Notes under the pieces: generated by a model | What the model saw: the letters and a program-made list of their open reading frames with translations, nothing else | Told to the model about the DNA's origin: nothing | The model's database searches: none | Source of the DNA: Treponema sp. | GTDB taxonomy: Bacteria; Spirochaetota; Spirochaetia; Treponematales; Breznakiellaceae | Reading direction: 5' to 3' | DNA: 20,150 nucleotides | Assembly: GCA_031288575.1 (NCBI GenBank) | Contig: JAITRD010000065.1 | Span: 1 to 20,150 of the forward strand | Position numbers and translations under genes: made by a program | Shown: positions 1 to 7,199 of the stretch, piece by piece | Layout of the letters: each line of letters begins with the position of its first letter | Numbering within the stretch: position 1 is the stretch's first letter

Positions 1-1790
1 CCCATAATCCGGGGAAGGGGAAGAAGGAGATCCCGGAACCGTTCCTCGGCGGCGGCGGGAAAGTCCTTCGCGCCGAAGGAAGAAAGGATTTCCGGAGGAC
101 CCAGATATTGAAGCAGCCAGGTATAACCGGCGACATCCGGCGCCGGGGACGGATGCCAGTGCAGTGAAAAGGTATTGGAAAGGAGGTACCCCCCCTTATC
201 CAGGGGAGGGGTTTTTATGCGGGGAGGAGGAGGAGGGGTGGTATCCCGAAGGTAGGCTGCCCGGGAAACACCGGACCAATTGCCCGCAAAGTCCCGGGCT
301 ATGAGGGTAAAATACCAGGTCCCGTCTTCCGGGGCAACCTGTTCCAGGAAATGGGAGGTTCCGTCATAGAGCATAATCCGCCGCTCAGGCACAGCTTCGG
401 GATCCCGGGTCCAAAGATAGGAAAAACCCACAATCCCTGAAGGGTCATGGGGAGTTTGCCAGGAAATGCGGGCCCGGTCGCCCCGGGTACGCCTGCCGGA
501 AACAAAATTTTCGGTTATAATCCGGGGGCTTGCCGCCGCGGTGTCCGGGACCAGTGAATAGATGCGGTTAACCCCCCGGTTTAGGGATTGCCAAAAAACA
601 AAGAGGCCCTCTGAATCAACAAGGGCCAGGACAGAGGAGACATCCCCGGCAGAACCGGAAAGATCATAGTTTTGCCAGTCCGTCCCCCTCGGCTGGGCTA
701 AAAAAACATGATTATAACCCCGGCGGTTATCAAACCAAACCACCGTGAGTTCCCCCTCATATACAAAGGCCGCGGGGCCATAGCAGGAAGCGGTTTCAGT
801 ATTTATCCGCCGGGGCCGGCCAATAAGACGACCGCCGGGCCCCATCAGGGCGCCATAAATTTGGGGAGGATCGGCGCCGAACCGGCGCTCCCAAACGACG
901 AAGAGGTTCTCCTCCCAAACCGATAAATGGGGCCGCCGGTTGTCAAAAGGGCCGGGAGCAAGATCGGCGCCGGCAGGGGCGTCGTAAAAATCGGTAAAAA
1001 GCCGGGGGGGAGACCAGGTTTTGCCGCCGTCGGTACTGGTTTTAAGAAATAACCGGGAAGCGTCCGTGCCGCTATCCCCCCCCGCCGGGGACTGGAACAG
1101 CACATAATCGGTTTTGCCCAGGGCCGCGTGGCTGGGCAGAAAAGGCAAGGCCGGATCCGGTCCCTCCGCAAAAACCTCAAAGGAAGGCCAGGAAATGCCG
1201 TCTTCCGACCGGGCGCAGTAAAGCGAAGAGGATTGCCCGGCCCACCGGGTTATAAAAAGGAGGTATCCCCCGCCGGAGCAGGGAAAGATCCGGGGGGTAA
1301 AGGCCCCGCCGGCGCCTTCAATGGGATAAGCCCTGAAATTCTCCCCCCCGTTTTCGGATAAAAGGATCGCCGGCTGGACAGCGGGACCCGCCGCGGCAAT
1401 CAAAATGCGATCCTCCTGATCCACGGCTATGCTTAACAAGGCGGGTTCCGTCCCGGAATAGGGATAGGAAAGGCCGATATCGCGGCGGATCCTCCAGGAC
1501 TCCCCGGTTTTTTTGATGCCCAGGGATATCCGGATAAGCCCGCCTCCCGTTCCGCCCGGTTCGGCTTCTTGCCAGGCAATGGCGGAAAGGCGGCCGTTAA
1601 AGGCCGATACGGGGAAATTTCCCGGAAATTCGGAAAATATTTCCGGGTCTTCCCAAAAAAACTCCGAAAGGCCGTAAAGCAGGCTGCCGGAAAAAAGGGA
1701 AAAGACAAAAAAAACAAGGCAAAAAATCGGCAGCCTAAAGCTCCCGGGGAGAAAATTTCCCCGGGAAACCGCCGGTTTGGGCATATTCAT
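1..1790 (-). CDS. Secreted Asp-box/BNR and fibronectin-III-like protein (3' end outside window)
   Basis: A single frame stays open for 596 codons from the ATG at 1790 to the left edge, so the gene is partial at its C-terminus. Residues 1-18 are polar and basic. Residues 19-40 are a hydrophobic stretch (LPIFCLVFFVFSLFSGSLLYG) that looks like a signal peptide or membrane anchor. Sialidase-type Asp-box motifs follow: SENGGENF (about 145-152), SEDGISW (195-201) and the canonical STDGGKTW (252-259). With the repeated VVW/FVFW strands they suggest a beta-propeller. From about residue 428 a fibronectin-III-like segment is seen (RARISWQTPHDPSGIVGFSY, then TWYFTLIARDFAGNWSG and a DTTPPPPP linker), with a second beginning near 540. 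Inference: an exported surface or periplasmic protein that binds or probes glycans. I see no sialidase Arg triad or FRIP motif, so enzymatic activity is not claimed. ATG 1784 is an alternative start. It lies downstream of the GH57 gene on the same strand. Confidence 0.8.
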   Translation of the reverse strand, partial: MNMPKPAVSRGNFLPGSFRLPIFCLVFFVFSLFSGSLLYGLSEFFWEDPEIFSEFPGNFPVSAFNGRLSAIAWQEAEPGGTGGGLIRISLGIKKTGESWRIRRDIGLSYPYSGTEPALLSIAVDQEDRILIAAAGPAVQPAILLSENGGENFRAYPIEGAGGAFTPRIFPCSGGGYLLFITRWAGQSSSLYCARSEDGISWPSFEVFAEGPDPALPFLPSHAALGKTDYVLFQSPAGGDSGTDASRLFLKTSTDGGKTWSPPRLFTDFYDAPAGADLAPGPFDNRRPHLSVWEENLFVVWERRFGADPPQIYGALMGPGGRLIGRPRRINTETASCYGPAAFVYEGELTVVWFDNRRGYNHVFLAQPRGTDWQNYDLSGSAGDVSSVLALVDSEGLFVFWQSLNRGVNRIYSLVPDTAAASPRIITENFVSGRRTRGDRARISWQTPHDPSGIVGFSYLWTRDPEAVPERRIMLYDGTSHFLEQVAPEDGTWYFTLIARDFAGNWSGVSRAAYLRDTTPPPPPRIKTPPLDKGGYLLSNTFSLHWHPSPAPDVAGYTWLLQYLGPPEILSSFGAKDFPAAAEERFRDLLLPLPRIM

Positions 1791-1897
1791 AGGGCCCGCC
1801 GGAAGCCCCGCCCAAGGGAAAGCGGAATTCCCAGGGGCATAAAAGCGGCGACCAGATATTGAAAAATCCGTTTTAAGAAATATTCCCTAAAATCCAT
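1787..1897 (-). CDS. Possible 36-codon small ORF overlapping the next start by ATGA
   Basis: This short frame starts at ATG 1897 (MDFREYFLKRIFQ...) and ends with a TGA that shares four bases (ATGA) with the ATG of the secreted protein at 1790. That is the arrangement expected for translational coupling. The peptide has a basic, amphipathic or hydrophobic middle (RIFQYLVAAFMPLGIPLSLG) and a basic tail. No convincing Shine-Dalgarno sequence precedes it and I recognise no family. It could be a leader peptide, a real microprotein, the decayed end of another gene, or chance. Confidence 0.2.
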   Translation of the reverse strand: MDFREYFLKRIFQYLVAAFMPLGIPLSLGRGFRRAL

Positions 1898-1947
1898 TCC
1901 CGGTATACCTATGTTTAATATCGGAAAAAGATTACAAAGGTATATAT

Positions 1948-1960
1948 GCCGGAAGCCGGC
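1948..1960 (-). terminator. Weak GC hairpin after the GH57 stop
   Basis: GCCGG-AAG-CCGGC forms a 5-bp stem with a 3-nt loop, starting 7 bases beyond the GH57 stop codon. It is followed on the minus strand by ATATATACCTTTG rather than a clear T-run. It may attenuate transcription or protect the mRNA end, and the evidence for true termination is poor. Confidence 0.2.
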
Positions 1961-1966
1961 GGGGGA

Positions 1967-3556
1967 TTATTTCTTTCTGCGGAAGACCCGGTAATTGATG
2001 GCGGGGAAAAGATTATGCCGTTTTTCCAGATTGGTTAACCATTCGGTGCTGATATAGTTGCTCCCCAGGGCCTCGTAAATCGTGGTAAAATTTCTTAAGG
2101 AACCTTCAATTTGGTTCCGGGCAAATTCGGCGGATTCCTGTTGGTAGAGTATCTTCGGCCAGTCCGAGGAGAGGGCCAGCAGGATTTCCCGGGCGGCTTG
2201 GTTTAAGGCCCGTTCCTTAAGGCCCGTGTCATTGGGGAACCGTTCAGCCAATTCGATCATCCGTTCCAGGGAACGGATGATATGCCGGTACATCCAGTCA
2301 TTGGAAGCGTCTAGCCAGGTTTCCGCGTAGCCGTTATTTCCCCAGGAAGAAAATTCGGGGGTTAAGGTCTGAAAAGAGGCGGCGTCCTGCTTATAGAGGT
2401 ATTCCGCGGGAGTCATAAACTGAACGTCCTCCCTTTTGGCCCCCTCCCGGAAGAGGAATTCCAGAAATTGGCAGCCCTCGTACCAGAAACGGCCGAAGGT
2501 ATCCGCGTCATAGGCGCAGAGGCAAATCGCCGGCTCATCCATATAGGCCCCCGCCGCTTCGAGACTTTGAATCCGGGCGTTGAGAAAAAAACAGGCCTGT
2601 TCCGCCGCTTTTTCCGCGGCCAGCCGGGGATTATAAACCGGCCTGCAGGCGCCCCGGGGGAAACGGTATTTATATCCCGTCGGCGTCCGTTCCCCGTGGT
2701 TGTTTAAGAAAGACTTAACCAACTCCGCGGGAAGCTCATACCCCGCGTCCTCATAATAAGCCCGGTATACCCTGTCCCGGACAAAACCGTGATTCTGGTG
2801 GGTAATTGTCTCAGCGGCATAATAATCCCGGGCAAGAATTAAAACCCCCAGGGGGGTTTTTGCGGGATAAAAGCTTCCTTTAATCGCGCAGGGATCCGCA
2901 AACACCAGCCCGGGGGTATCAATGAGGGTATAACCGAAATTATACGAACGGAGATATCCCTCTATTTCCGATGACCAGCCAAGTTCGGGAAGCCAAAACC
3001 CCTGGGGATGCCGTCCGAAAAAAGAACGGTAAGAGGCAATGGCCACCTCAAGCTGGGCCTGCACCGCTTCAGGATGGGGGATATAAAAGGGAAGGAACCC
3101 GTAGGTTGCCGCGGTGGTAAGGAGCTCCACCCGTCCCTTTTTTTGATAATATTCAAAAGCCCTCAGGATATTCATCCCGTACCGCTCGGTAAAGGCTATC
3201 CTTCGGTCCACCAGTTGATCATAAAAAAGTTTTGCGAGATTCCATAATTCCGGCTCTCCGGCGGTCCGTTCAAGTTCCCGGATGCCGAATTCGATCCGTT
3301 TATCCGTATATTCCAGATAACGGTTCAAGAGGAATTCGTCGCTCAGAAGATGGCAGAGAATGGGAGAGAGGGAAATTCCCATCTTAAAGGGAACGTGATC
3401 CGCGTCCAAACGGTCAAACACCTCAAGCAGGGGAAGGTAGGTTTCGGAGAGGGACTCAAAAAACCACCGCTCCTCCGGAGCAGAGGCCAGGTCCAGGGAC
3501 CGGACAAAGGGGGTGTGGGCATTGAGGACCAATGAAATAACCGGACGTGTTTTCAT
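1967..3556 (-). CDS. GH57 (DUF1957-type) 1,4-alpha-glucan branching enzyme
   Basis: The 529-residue protein matches the usual length of GH57 glycogen branching enzymes (AmyC / T. thermophilus BE type), which are cytoplasmic and introduce alpha-1,6 branches into alpha-1,4-glucan. Seen: the N-terminal start of the (beta/alpha)7 barrel (LVLNAHTPFVRS, about 9-20); GFWLPELGW at 187-194 with the expected nucleophile Glu191; and AYDADTFGRFWYEG at 348-361, where Asp350 aligns with the acid/base Asp of the family motif DxELFGHWWxEG. The family Glu after Asp-x is Asp here and the His of GHWW is Arg, so the second motif is somewhat atypical. The C-terminal helical part (about 400-529) carries the usual Trp-rich segment (SSWGNNGYAETWL). 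The ATG lies 27 bases after the DUF4912 stop, so the two are probably co-transcribed; the Shine-Dalgarno site is weak. The pair suggests glycogen or storage-polysaccharide handling, unrelated to the sugar cluster upstream. Confidence 0.85.
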   Translation of the reverse strand: MKTRPVISLVLNAHTPFVRSLDLASAPEERWFFESLSETYLPLLEVFDRLDADHVPFKMGISLSPILCHLLSDEFLLNRYLEYTDKRIEFGIRELERTAGEPELWNLAKLFYDQLVDRRIAFTERYGMNILRAFEYYQKKGRVELLTTAATYGFLPFYIPHPEAVQAQLEVAIASYRSFFGRHPQGFWLPELGWSSEIEGYLRSYNFGYTLIDTPGLVFADPCAIKGSFYPAKTPLGVLILARDYYAAETITHQNHGFVRDRVYRAYYEDAGYELPAELVKSFLNNHGERTPTGYKYRFPRGACRPVYNPRLAAEKAAEQACFFLNARIQSLEAAGAYMDEPAICLCAYDADTFGRFWYEGCQFLEFLFREGAKREDVQFMTPAEYLYKQDAASFQTLTPEFSSWGNNGYAETWLDASNDWMYRHIIRSLERMIELAERFPNDTGLKERALNQAAREILLALSSDWPKILYQQESAEFARNQIEGSLRNFTTIYEALGSNYISTEWLTNLEKRHNLFPAINYRVFRRKK

Positions 3557-3583
3557 ATTATTAACCAGCCGGAACCCCGCGGT

Positions 3584-4279
3584 TCACCAAAGACATGGCC
3601 GCATTGTCCGGGATATACGATCCCCGCTGCGGAGCACCGGAAAATCCCTGGCTCCGGACAAACAGGAAAGGGGATTTTGGTATACCGCCCATTCTTCCGC
3701 GGTTCCCGCCTTTTCGGCGATCTTAGGGGGATTCAGCAATTTCGGCATTCTAAAGGGATGGGAAACCGCAAGGACAATCTCCTCGTTTTTTCGGACCGCG
3801 CAGAGTTCCACCCGGAAACGGCCTCCCGAGGGGGGAAAATCCAGGTACCAGGCGGTATCGGCGATCCCTACGGAAACGGTAAAGGAAGTGTCCGCCTTCA
3901 ATTTGCCCGAACCGTCCAGGGAACAAACCTTAAGATGGTATCCCCCAAAGTCAGAAACCTCTTCATAAAACCCCTTGTCATGGCCTTTTATCTCCCAAAA
4001 GATAAAAACCCACAGGGGATCCCTCGGCATTGCTTCAATAAAAGTAATGTTATACTGCTTCGGCAAAGGAACGGATTCAAAAAAATCTGTTTCCCCCAGC
4101 GGTTCGTCATCCCTTTCCTGCCCAAACTCATCCTCAGCGGCAAGATCCGTCAATTCCTCTATAATAAAAATCCGTTCCAGCTCCGGAGGAATATCGATGC
4201 CAAAGCGATCAGCCAATTTTATTAATTCATCGGTCGTAAGACTTTCCAGATAACTTTTATTAAACCGAGGTTCATCCAT
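3584..4279 (-). CDS. DUF4912 domain protein
   Basis: A 231-residue protein of unknown function. Residues 10-46 (YLESLTTDELIKLADRFGID, then IPPELERIFIIEELTDLA) form a SAP/Rho-N-like helical segment that is typical of treponemal members of this family. An acidic linker follows (47-66). Residues about 73-172 hold the DUF4912 domain, recognised by the pattern RDPLWVFIFWEI (87-98) and a strand-rich remainder. I chose ATG 4279 because the similarity begins at MDEPRF. The same frame stays open upstream to position 4537, but that part lies in the repeat element and has no protein-like character. A promoter-like TTGACA-17-CATGAT ends only about 10 bases before this start, so the mRNA may have a very short leader. 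It sits directly upstream of the GH57 branching enzyme. Role unknown; a carbohydrate-related role is inferred only from context. Confidence 0.8.
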   Translation of the reverse strand: MDEPRFNKSYLESLTTDELIKLADRFGIDIPPELERIFIIEELTDLAAEDEFGQERDDEPLGETDFFESVPLPKQYNITFIEAMPRDPLWVFIFWEIKGHDKGFYEEVSDFGGYHLKVCSLDGSGKLKADTSFTVSVGIADTAWYLDFPPSGGRFRVELCAVRKNEEIVLAVSHPFRMPKLLNPPKIAEKAGTAEEWAVYQNPLSCLSGARDFPVLRSGDRISRTMRPCLW

Positions 4280-4288
4280 ACCCGCATT

Positions 4289-4317
4289 ATCATGGGAAAA
4301 AGGGAGCTTATTGTCAA
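4289..4317 (-). promoter_or_regulatory. Putative sigma-70 promoter for DUF4912-GH57
   Basis: On the minus strand TTGACA (4312-4317), a 17-base spacer and CATGAT (4289-4294; four of six matches to TATAAT) precede the DUF4912 gene. The -35 box lies one base from the terminal repeat of the 300-bp element, so insertion of the element may have left or created it. Confidence 0.4.
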
Positions 4318-4364
4318 GGCTTATCCCGGGCTCCGCAGCAATTCCAAATTTAACTGTACTAAAA

Positions 4365-4479
4365 CCGAAAAGAGACCTGATACTTCTACCGGGGGTCCTG
4401 CCGGCGTGAAAAAGCGGGGTCCCTTTCCCCTCCTTTTTCACGCCGGCACCCCCCATAACCTTTTCGGGTCTCTTTTCGG
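4365..4479. repeat. Long nested inverted repeat A
   Basis: The outer arms CCGAAAAGAGACC (4365-4377) and GGTCTCTTTTCGG (4467-4479) are a perfect 13-bp pair. The inner arms TGCCGGCGTGAAAAAG (4399-4414) and CTTTTTCACGCCGGCA (4433-4448) are a perfect 16-bp pair. GGGGG (4391-4395) faces CCCCCC (4449-4454), and GGGG/CCCC (4416-4419/4427-4430) closes the tip. Together they would form a hairpin of about 115 nt in RNA or single-stranded DNA. It lies inside the 300-bp element. Confidence 0.75.
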
Positions 4480-4524
4480 CCGGGACATTTTTTGGAATTG
4501 CTGTAGCCAGCCAAGGGAAAAGGT

Positions 4525-4585
4525 AAAAAATGGTCAAATGAATTCAGGGGCAGGAGCCGGAGCTGGTTTCATTTGACCATTTTTT
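4525..4585. repeat. Perfect 18-bp inverted repeat B
   Basis: AAAAAATGGTCAAATGAA (4525-4542) and TTCATTTGACCATTTTTT (4568-4585) are perfect reverse complements separated by a 25-base GC-rich loop. With six A and six T residues at the ends it could act as a bidirectional intrinsic terminator between the RluA-type gene and DUF4912, although the stem is AT-rich. It lies inside the 300-bp element. Confidence 0.7.
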
Positions 4586-4626
4586 GAATTTGGAATTGCT
4601 ACGGGCTCCGGGATAAGCGTAATCGT

Positions 4627-5310
4627 TTATTTCGGGGCGGCATCGGGGGCCTCAAGCAGGCCGGCAAAAAGGGCAAAATAATCCGGGGGAGGGACGCTAA
4701 TATCCAGGGGGAATCCGGCCAGTTCCTCAGCAATAACCAGGCGGGAGGCGTAAAGGAGAAGCCGTTTGAGCCCCCGGGTTTTCGCCAGGGCCTTATTCAG
4801 CGTAAAGTCGCCATATTTATCATCCCCCAGAATGGGATGACCGATCCGGGCCAGATGCCGGCGGATCTGATGCATGCGGCCCGTATCCAGTTCCAATTCC
4901 AGGAGGGAAAATTCCCCATTCCCCGCAAGCCGCCGGTACCGGGTCCGGGAGAGCTTCTCCGTCCCCCGCACTTCCAGGGCAAGCCGGATCACCCCGGAAG
5001 CGGGGGGAGTCCCGGCGCAAAGGGCGCGGTACTGTTTTATGATGCCCCGACTTCCCGGAGGTTCCCCCCCTTCCCGGGCGGAAAAAATAGCGGAAAACTT
5101 AGCCGCGGCGTCCCGGTTTTTGGCGACCAGCATGACCCCGGCGGTATCCTTATCAAGGCGGTGCACTAAAAGCGGCCGGGGGGAACGGAATTCGGCGAGT
5201 AAAAGATCCAAGGAACGGCCGACCCCCGCTCCCCCCTGCACGGGAAGGCCCGCCGGTTTATTAAGGACCAGGCATTCCTCATTTTCAAAAAGGACCGGAA
5301 TGTTTTTCAT
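4627..5310 (-). CDS. RluA-family pseudouridine synthase
   Basis: A 227-residue protein with the hallmark HRLDKDTAGVMLVAK (about 50-64), whose Asp is the catalytic nucleophile of RluA-type enzymes that isomerise uridine to pseudouridine in rRNA or tRNA. The start (VLFENEECLVLNKPAGLPV) and the later RMHQIRRHLARIGHPILGDDKYG motif (about 144-166) also fit the family. It has no N-terminal S4 RNA-binding domain, so it is the short single-domain form. The RNA target cannot be assigned. A Shine-Dalgarno-like AAGG lies just before the ATG. The gene begins 14 bases after the stop of the PfkB kinase and probably shares its transcript, although its function is unrelated to the sugar genes. Its 3' end abuts the 300-bp repeat element. 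Confidence 0.88.
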   Translation of the reverse strand: MKNIPVLFENEECLVLNKPAGLPVQGGAGVGRSLDLLLAEFRSPRPLLVHRLDKDTAGVMLVAKNRDAAAKFSAIFSAREGGEPPGSRGIIKQYRALCAGTPPASGVIRLALEVRGTEKLSRTRYRRLAGNGEFSLLELELDTGRMHQIRRHLARIGHPILGDDKYGDFTLNKALAKTRGLKRLLLYASRLVIAEELAGFPLDISVPPPDYFALFAGLLEAPDAAPK

Positions 5311-5324
5311 AGACCTTAGCGGTA

Positions 5325-6290
5325 TTAACCGGCTAAAAAACTCCTCCGGTAATAAGCCAGCCGCTCCTCTATTTCATCCGTAAGAACCGTACCGTCCTTC
5401 ATGAACCGTTCCAGCGTTTCACGGTTCGGAAGCCCGGTTCTGCCTCCGACAAACATACACTTGATTGCGGAAACCGCGCTGGCATACCCCGCGCATTCTG
5501 CCGGGGACAATCCTTCCAGCATGGCCGCAATATAGGCGCCGTGAAAAACATCCCCCGCGCCGGTCGTATCCTTTACCTTTACATCCACCGGCGGAACCTC
5601 GTAAAATTTTCCCTCCGCAAGGCCCATACAGCCCCGGGGCCCGCAGGTAATCCATACCACTTCCGGCCCCGCCCTATGAAGCTCCTCACAGTTAGCCCGC
5701 ATATTCCCTTCTTTGCCTTTAAACATACCGTTATAAAAAAGCTCGGAAGCGATAAACACATCCACATAGGGTATAAATAAACGTCTGTCTTCGGTAAATC
5801 CCCCCGCGTCAAAGGTTACTTTAATTCCCTTTTCCCTGGCGTATTTTGCCGCGGCAATAGAAGCGGGGGTCCCGTTTTCTAAATGCAGGATCTTTGCGGA
5901 GCTTATATATTCATAATCAACATCCTCAGGCCCCAGGGGTTCCACGGTACCGCGTTTGATAATAAACATCCGCGTTGCCAGCTCTACCTCCGATATGGCG
6001 ATACTGTAAGGGCTGGTCGTTTCCGGCCCGCCCCGCAATATATGGGAGGTATCTACCCCGTTATAGGCAAAATCCTTTAGGATAAAATCTCCCGTCGCGT
6101 CGCCCCCGACCCTGGCAAGCATGCCTGCCTTTGCTCCCAGCCTTGCTGCCGCCGCCATGGCCGTCGCGACATTTCCCCCGCCCTGATGAAAAATCTCATC
6201 GGCCCCGATGCCGCTATTGCCCCTTGGGACCCGGGGCACATTAACCAGCTGATCCATAAACGGCGTACCGAGACCTACAACATCAACCAT
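5325..6290 (-). CDS. PfkB-family sugar kinase (copy 1)
   Basis: A 321-residue ribokinase-fold kinase that transfers phosphate from ATP to a sugar or sugar derivative in the cytoplasm. Seen: the N-terminal signature region FHQGGGNVATAMAAAARLGA (about 34-53), and the second PfkB signature DTTGAGDVFHGAYIAAML (241-258) with catalytic base Asp247 in GAGD and its anion hole. It is the same length as the kinase at 18091-19056 and aligns without gaps, roughly three quarters identical by eye. Divergence concentrates at about 83-120 (lid and substrate region), which may mean a different substrate. It is the last sugar gene of the cluster, 46 bases after a TIM-barrel gene and 14 before the RluA-type gene. 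It may act like IolC or a ketohexokinase; the exact substrate is unknown. Confidence 0.85.
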   Translation of the reverse strand: MVDVVGLGTPFMDQLVNVPRVPRGNSGIGADEIFHQGGGNVATAMAAAARLGAKAGMLARVGGDATGDFILKDFAYNGVDTSHILRGGPETTSPYSIAISEVELATRMFIIKRGTVEPLGPEDVDYEYISSAKILHLENGTPASIAAAKYAREKGIKVTFDAGGFTEDRRLFIPYVDVFIASELFYNGMFKGKEGNMRANCEELHRAGPEVVWITCGPRGCMGLAEGKFYEVPPVDVKVKDTTGAGDVFHGAYIAAMLEGLSPAECAGYASAVSAIKCMFVGGRTGLPNRETLERFMKDGTVLTDEIEERLAYYRRSFLAG

Positions 6291-6336
6291 CTTCCGCTAC
6301 CGCCTTTTTGCTGTTTGTCTTGAGGAGACATTCTAA

Positions 6337-7143
6337 TTAAAGGCCAAAGCCTTTAAGGTTTTTGAGGCTTAAGGCAATTGCCTCATAGCCGGGCCTTTGC
6401 ACGCGATCCTGCTCTACCGCGCACCAGGATATATTTTGATCCAGGCATTCCTTGATTATCCCAGGCCAGTTCAGGTTCCCTTCGCCGATTTCCGCAAATA
6501 TTTTGTGGGTAGATTCAAGGAAGGTATGATCCGAATATTGATCAATTCCATAATCCTTAAAATGGACAATATATATGCGGCCCTTAAGTTTTTTAAGCCA
6601 TGTGATAACATGGCCGCCGCCCGCCTGCAGCCAATGGGTATCGGGCTCAAAGGTTACATACCGTGTATCGGTACCTTCGACAATCTGCTCCAGAATGGTT
6701 TTCCCGCAAACCTTTGAAAAATCAATCGCGTGGTTATGATAACTCAGGTAAATTCCTTCATCACGCAAAATTTTTCCCGCCCTGTTAAGGTTCTGGATAA
6801 ACTTTTTCAATTCCTCGTAATTACCTAGGGCAACATTAGGCATATGGGACACCATAACATTTTTTGCGCCTAAAACCTTACATTCTTCAATTTTTTTAGA
6901 GAAATCATTTCCCGCCAGTTCGGGGTAACGAAGCCCGCCGACGCTTACTACCGTGAGGCCGATTTCATCCATCATGGTTTTGTATTCCGCGTGGGTATAT
7001 CCCGCCGGAGTACCCGATTCTATGCCTTCATAGCCAATCTGCCGGACCCGGGTCATCATAGTCCGCACATCATATTTATAGGTCAATGCCGCGGGTTTTG
7101 TACGGTACTGAGCAAGCGCCATCGGGGCTAAAGCTATTTTCAT
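6337..7143 (-). CDS. IolE/YcjR-like sugar isomerase/epimerase (AP_endonuc_2 TIM barrel)
   Basis: A 268-residue xylose-isomerase-like TIM barrel. Seen: the first strand and helix with YEGIESG; ISLSYHNHA-type motif YLSYHNHAIDF; FEPDTHWLQAGGG; IVHFKDYG; and the C-terminal metal-ligand strand WCAVEQDR. Such proteins bind one divalent metal and act on keto-sugars as isomerases, epimerases, dehydratases or, in some recently described members, 3-keto-glycoside lyases. The substrate cannot be told. It is closest in length and motif order to the neighbouring barrel at 7200-8006 and the barrel at 17263-18045. GGAGG lies upstream of its ATG. An 8-bp stem with a CAAA loop (6337-6356) overlaps its last codons and stop. 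Confidence 0.78.
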   Translation of the reverse strand: MKIALAPMALAQYRTKPAALTYKYDVRTMMTRVRQIGYEGIESGTPAGYTHAEYKTMMDEIGLTVVSVGGLRYPELAGNDFSKKIEECKVLGAKNVMVSHMPNVALGNYEELKKFIQNLNRAGKILRDEGIYLSYHNHAIDFSKVCGKTILEQIVEGTDTRYVTFEPDTHWLQAGGGHVITWLKKLKGRIYIVHFKDYGIDQYSDHTFLESTHKIFAEIGEGNLNWPGIIKECLDQNISWCAVEQDRVQRPGYEAIALSLKNLKGFGL

Positions 7144-7199
7144 GTTTATTTTCCTCCTATCCTCTGCCGTATCGTCTCATGAGGTTCTCAACAAAATTT

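Larger units (their letters stand above)
4319..4618. mobile_element. 300-bp MITE-like element with 32-bp terminal inverted repeats
   Basis: The left arm (4319-4350, starting GCTTATCCCGGGCTCC) and the right arm (4587-4618, ending GGGATAAGC) are reverse complements over 32 bases with about four mismatches. Between them lie two separate perfect stems (4365-4479 and 4525-4585) and an internal extra copy of the arm motif GGAATTGCT (4493-4501). The element holds no credible gene. It fills the whole gap between the RluA-type gene and the DUF4912 promoter. I see no clear target-site duplication (flanks TCAAG and GTAAT). The structure is that of a non-autonomous transposable element or a family of highly structured intergenic repeats. 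No transposase in the window could mobilise it. Confidence 0.6.

Noticed and set aside
845..1717. Short open frames of both strands in the first 1.8 kb
   Set aside because: They are out of frame with the continuous 596-codon minus-strand frame that shows a signal peptide, Asp-box and Fn3-like motifs.
3513..4225. Plus-strand open frames of 151 and 182 codons
   Set aside because: Both are antisense to DUF4912, whose protein is recognisable; neither has a ribosome-binding site or a family match.
4365..4585. Possible CRISPR array or Y-RNA-like repeats
   Set aside because: The repeats are inverted rather than direct, occur once each, and have no spacer periodicity or cas genes.
6337..6356. TTAAAGGC-CAAA-GCCTTTAA stem as a terminator
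   Set aside because: It overlaps the last codons of a gene and has no T-run after it; the next gene starts 46 bases later and is probably co-transcribed.
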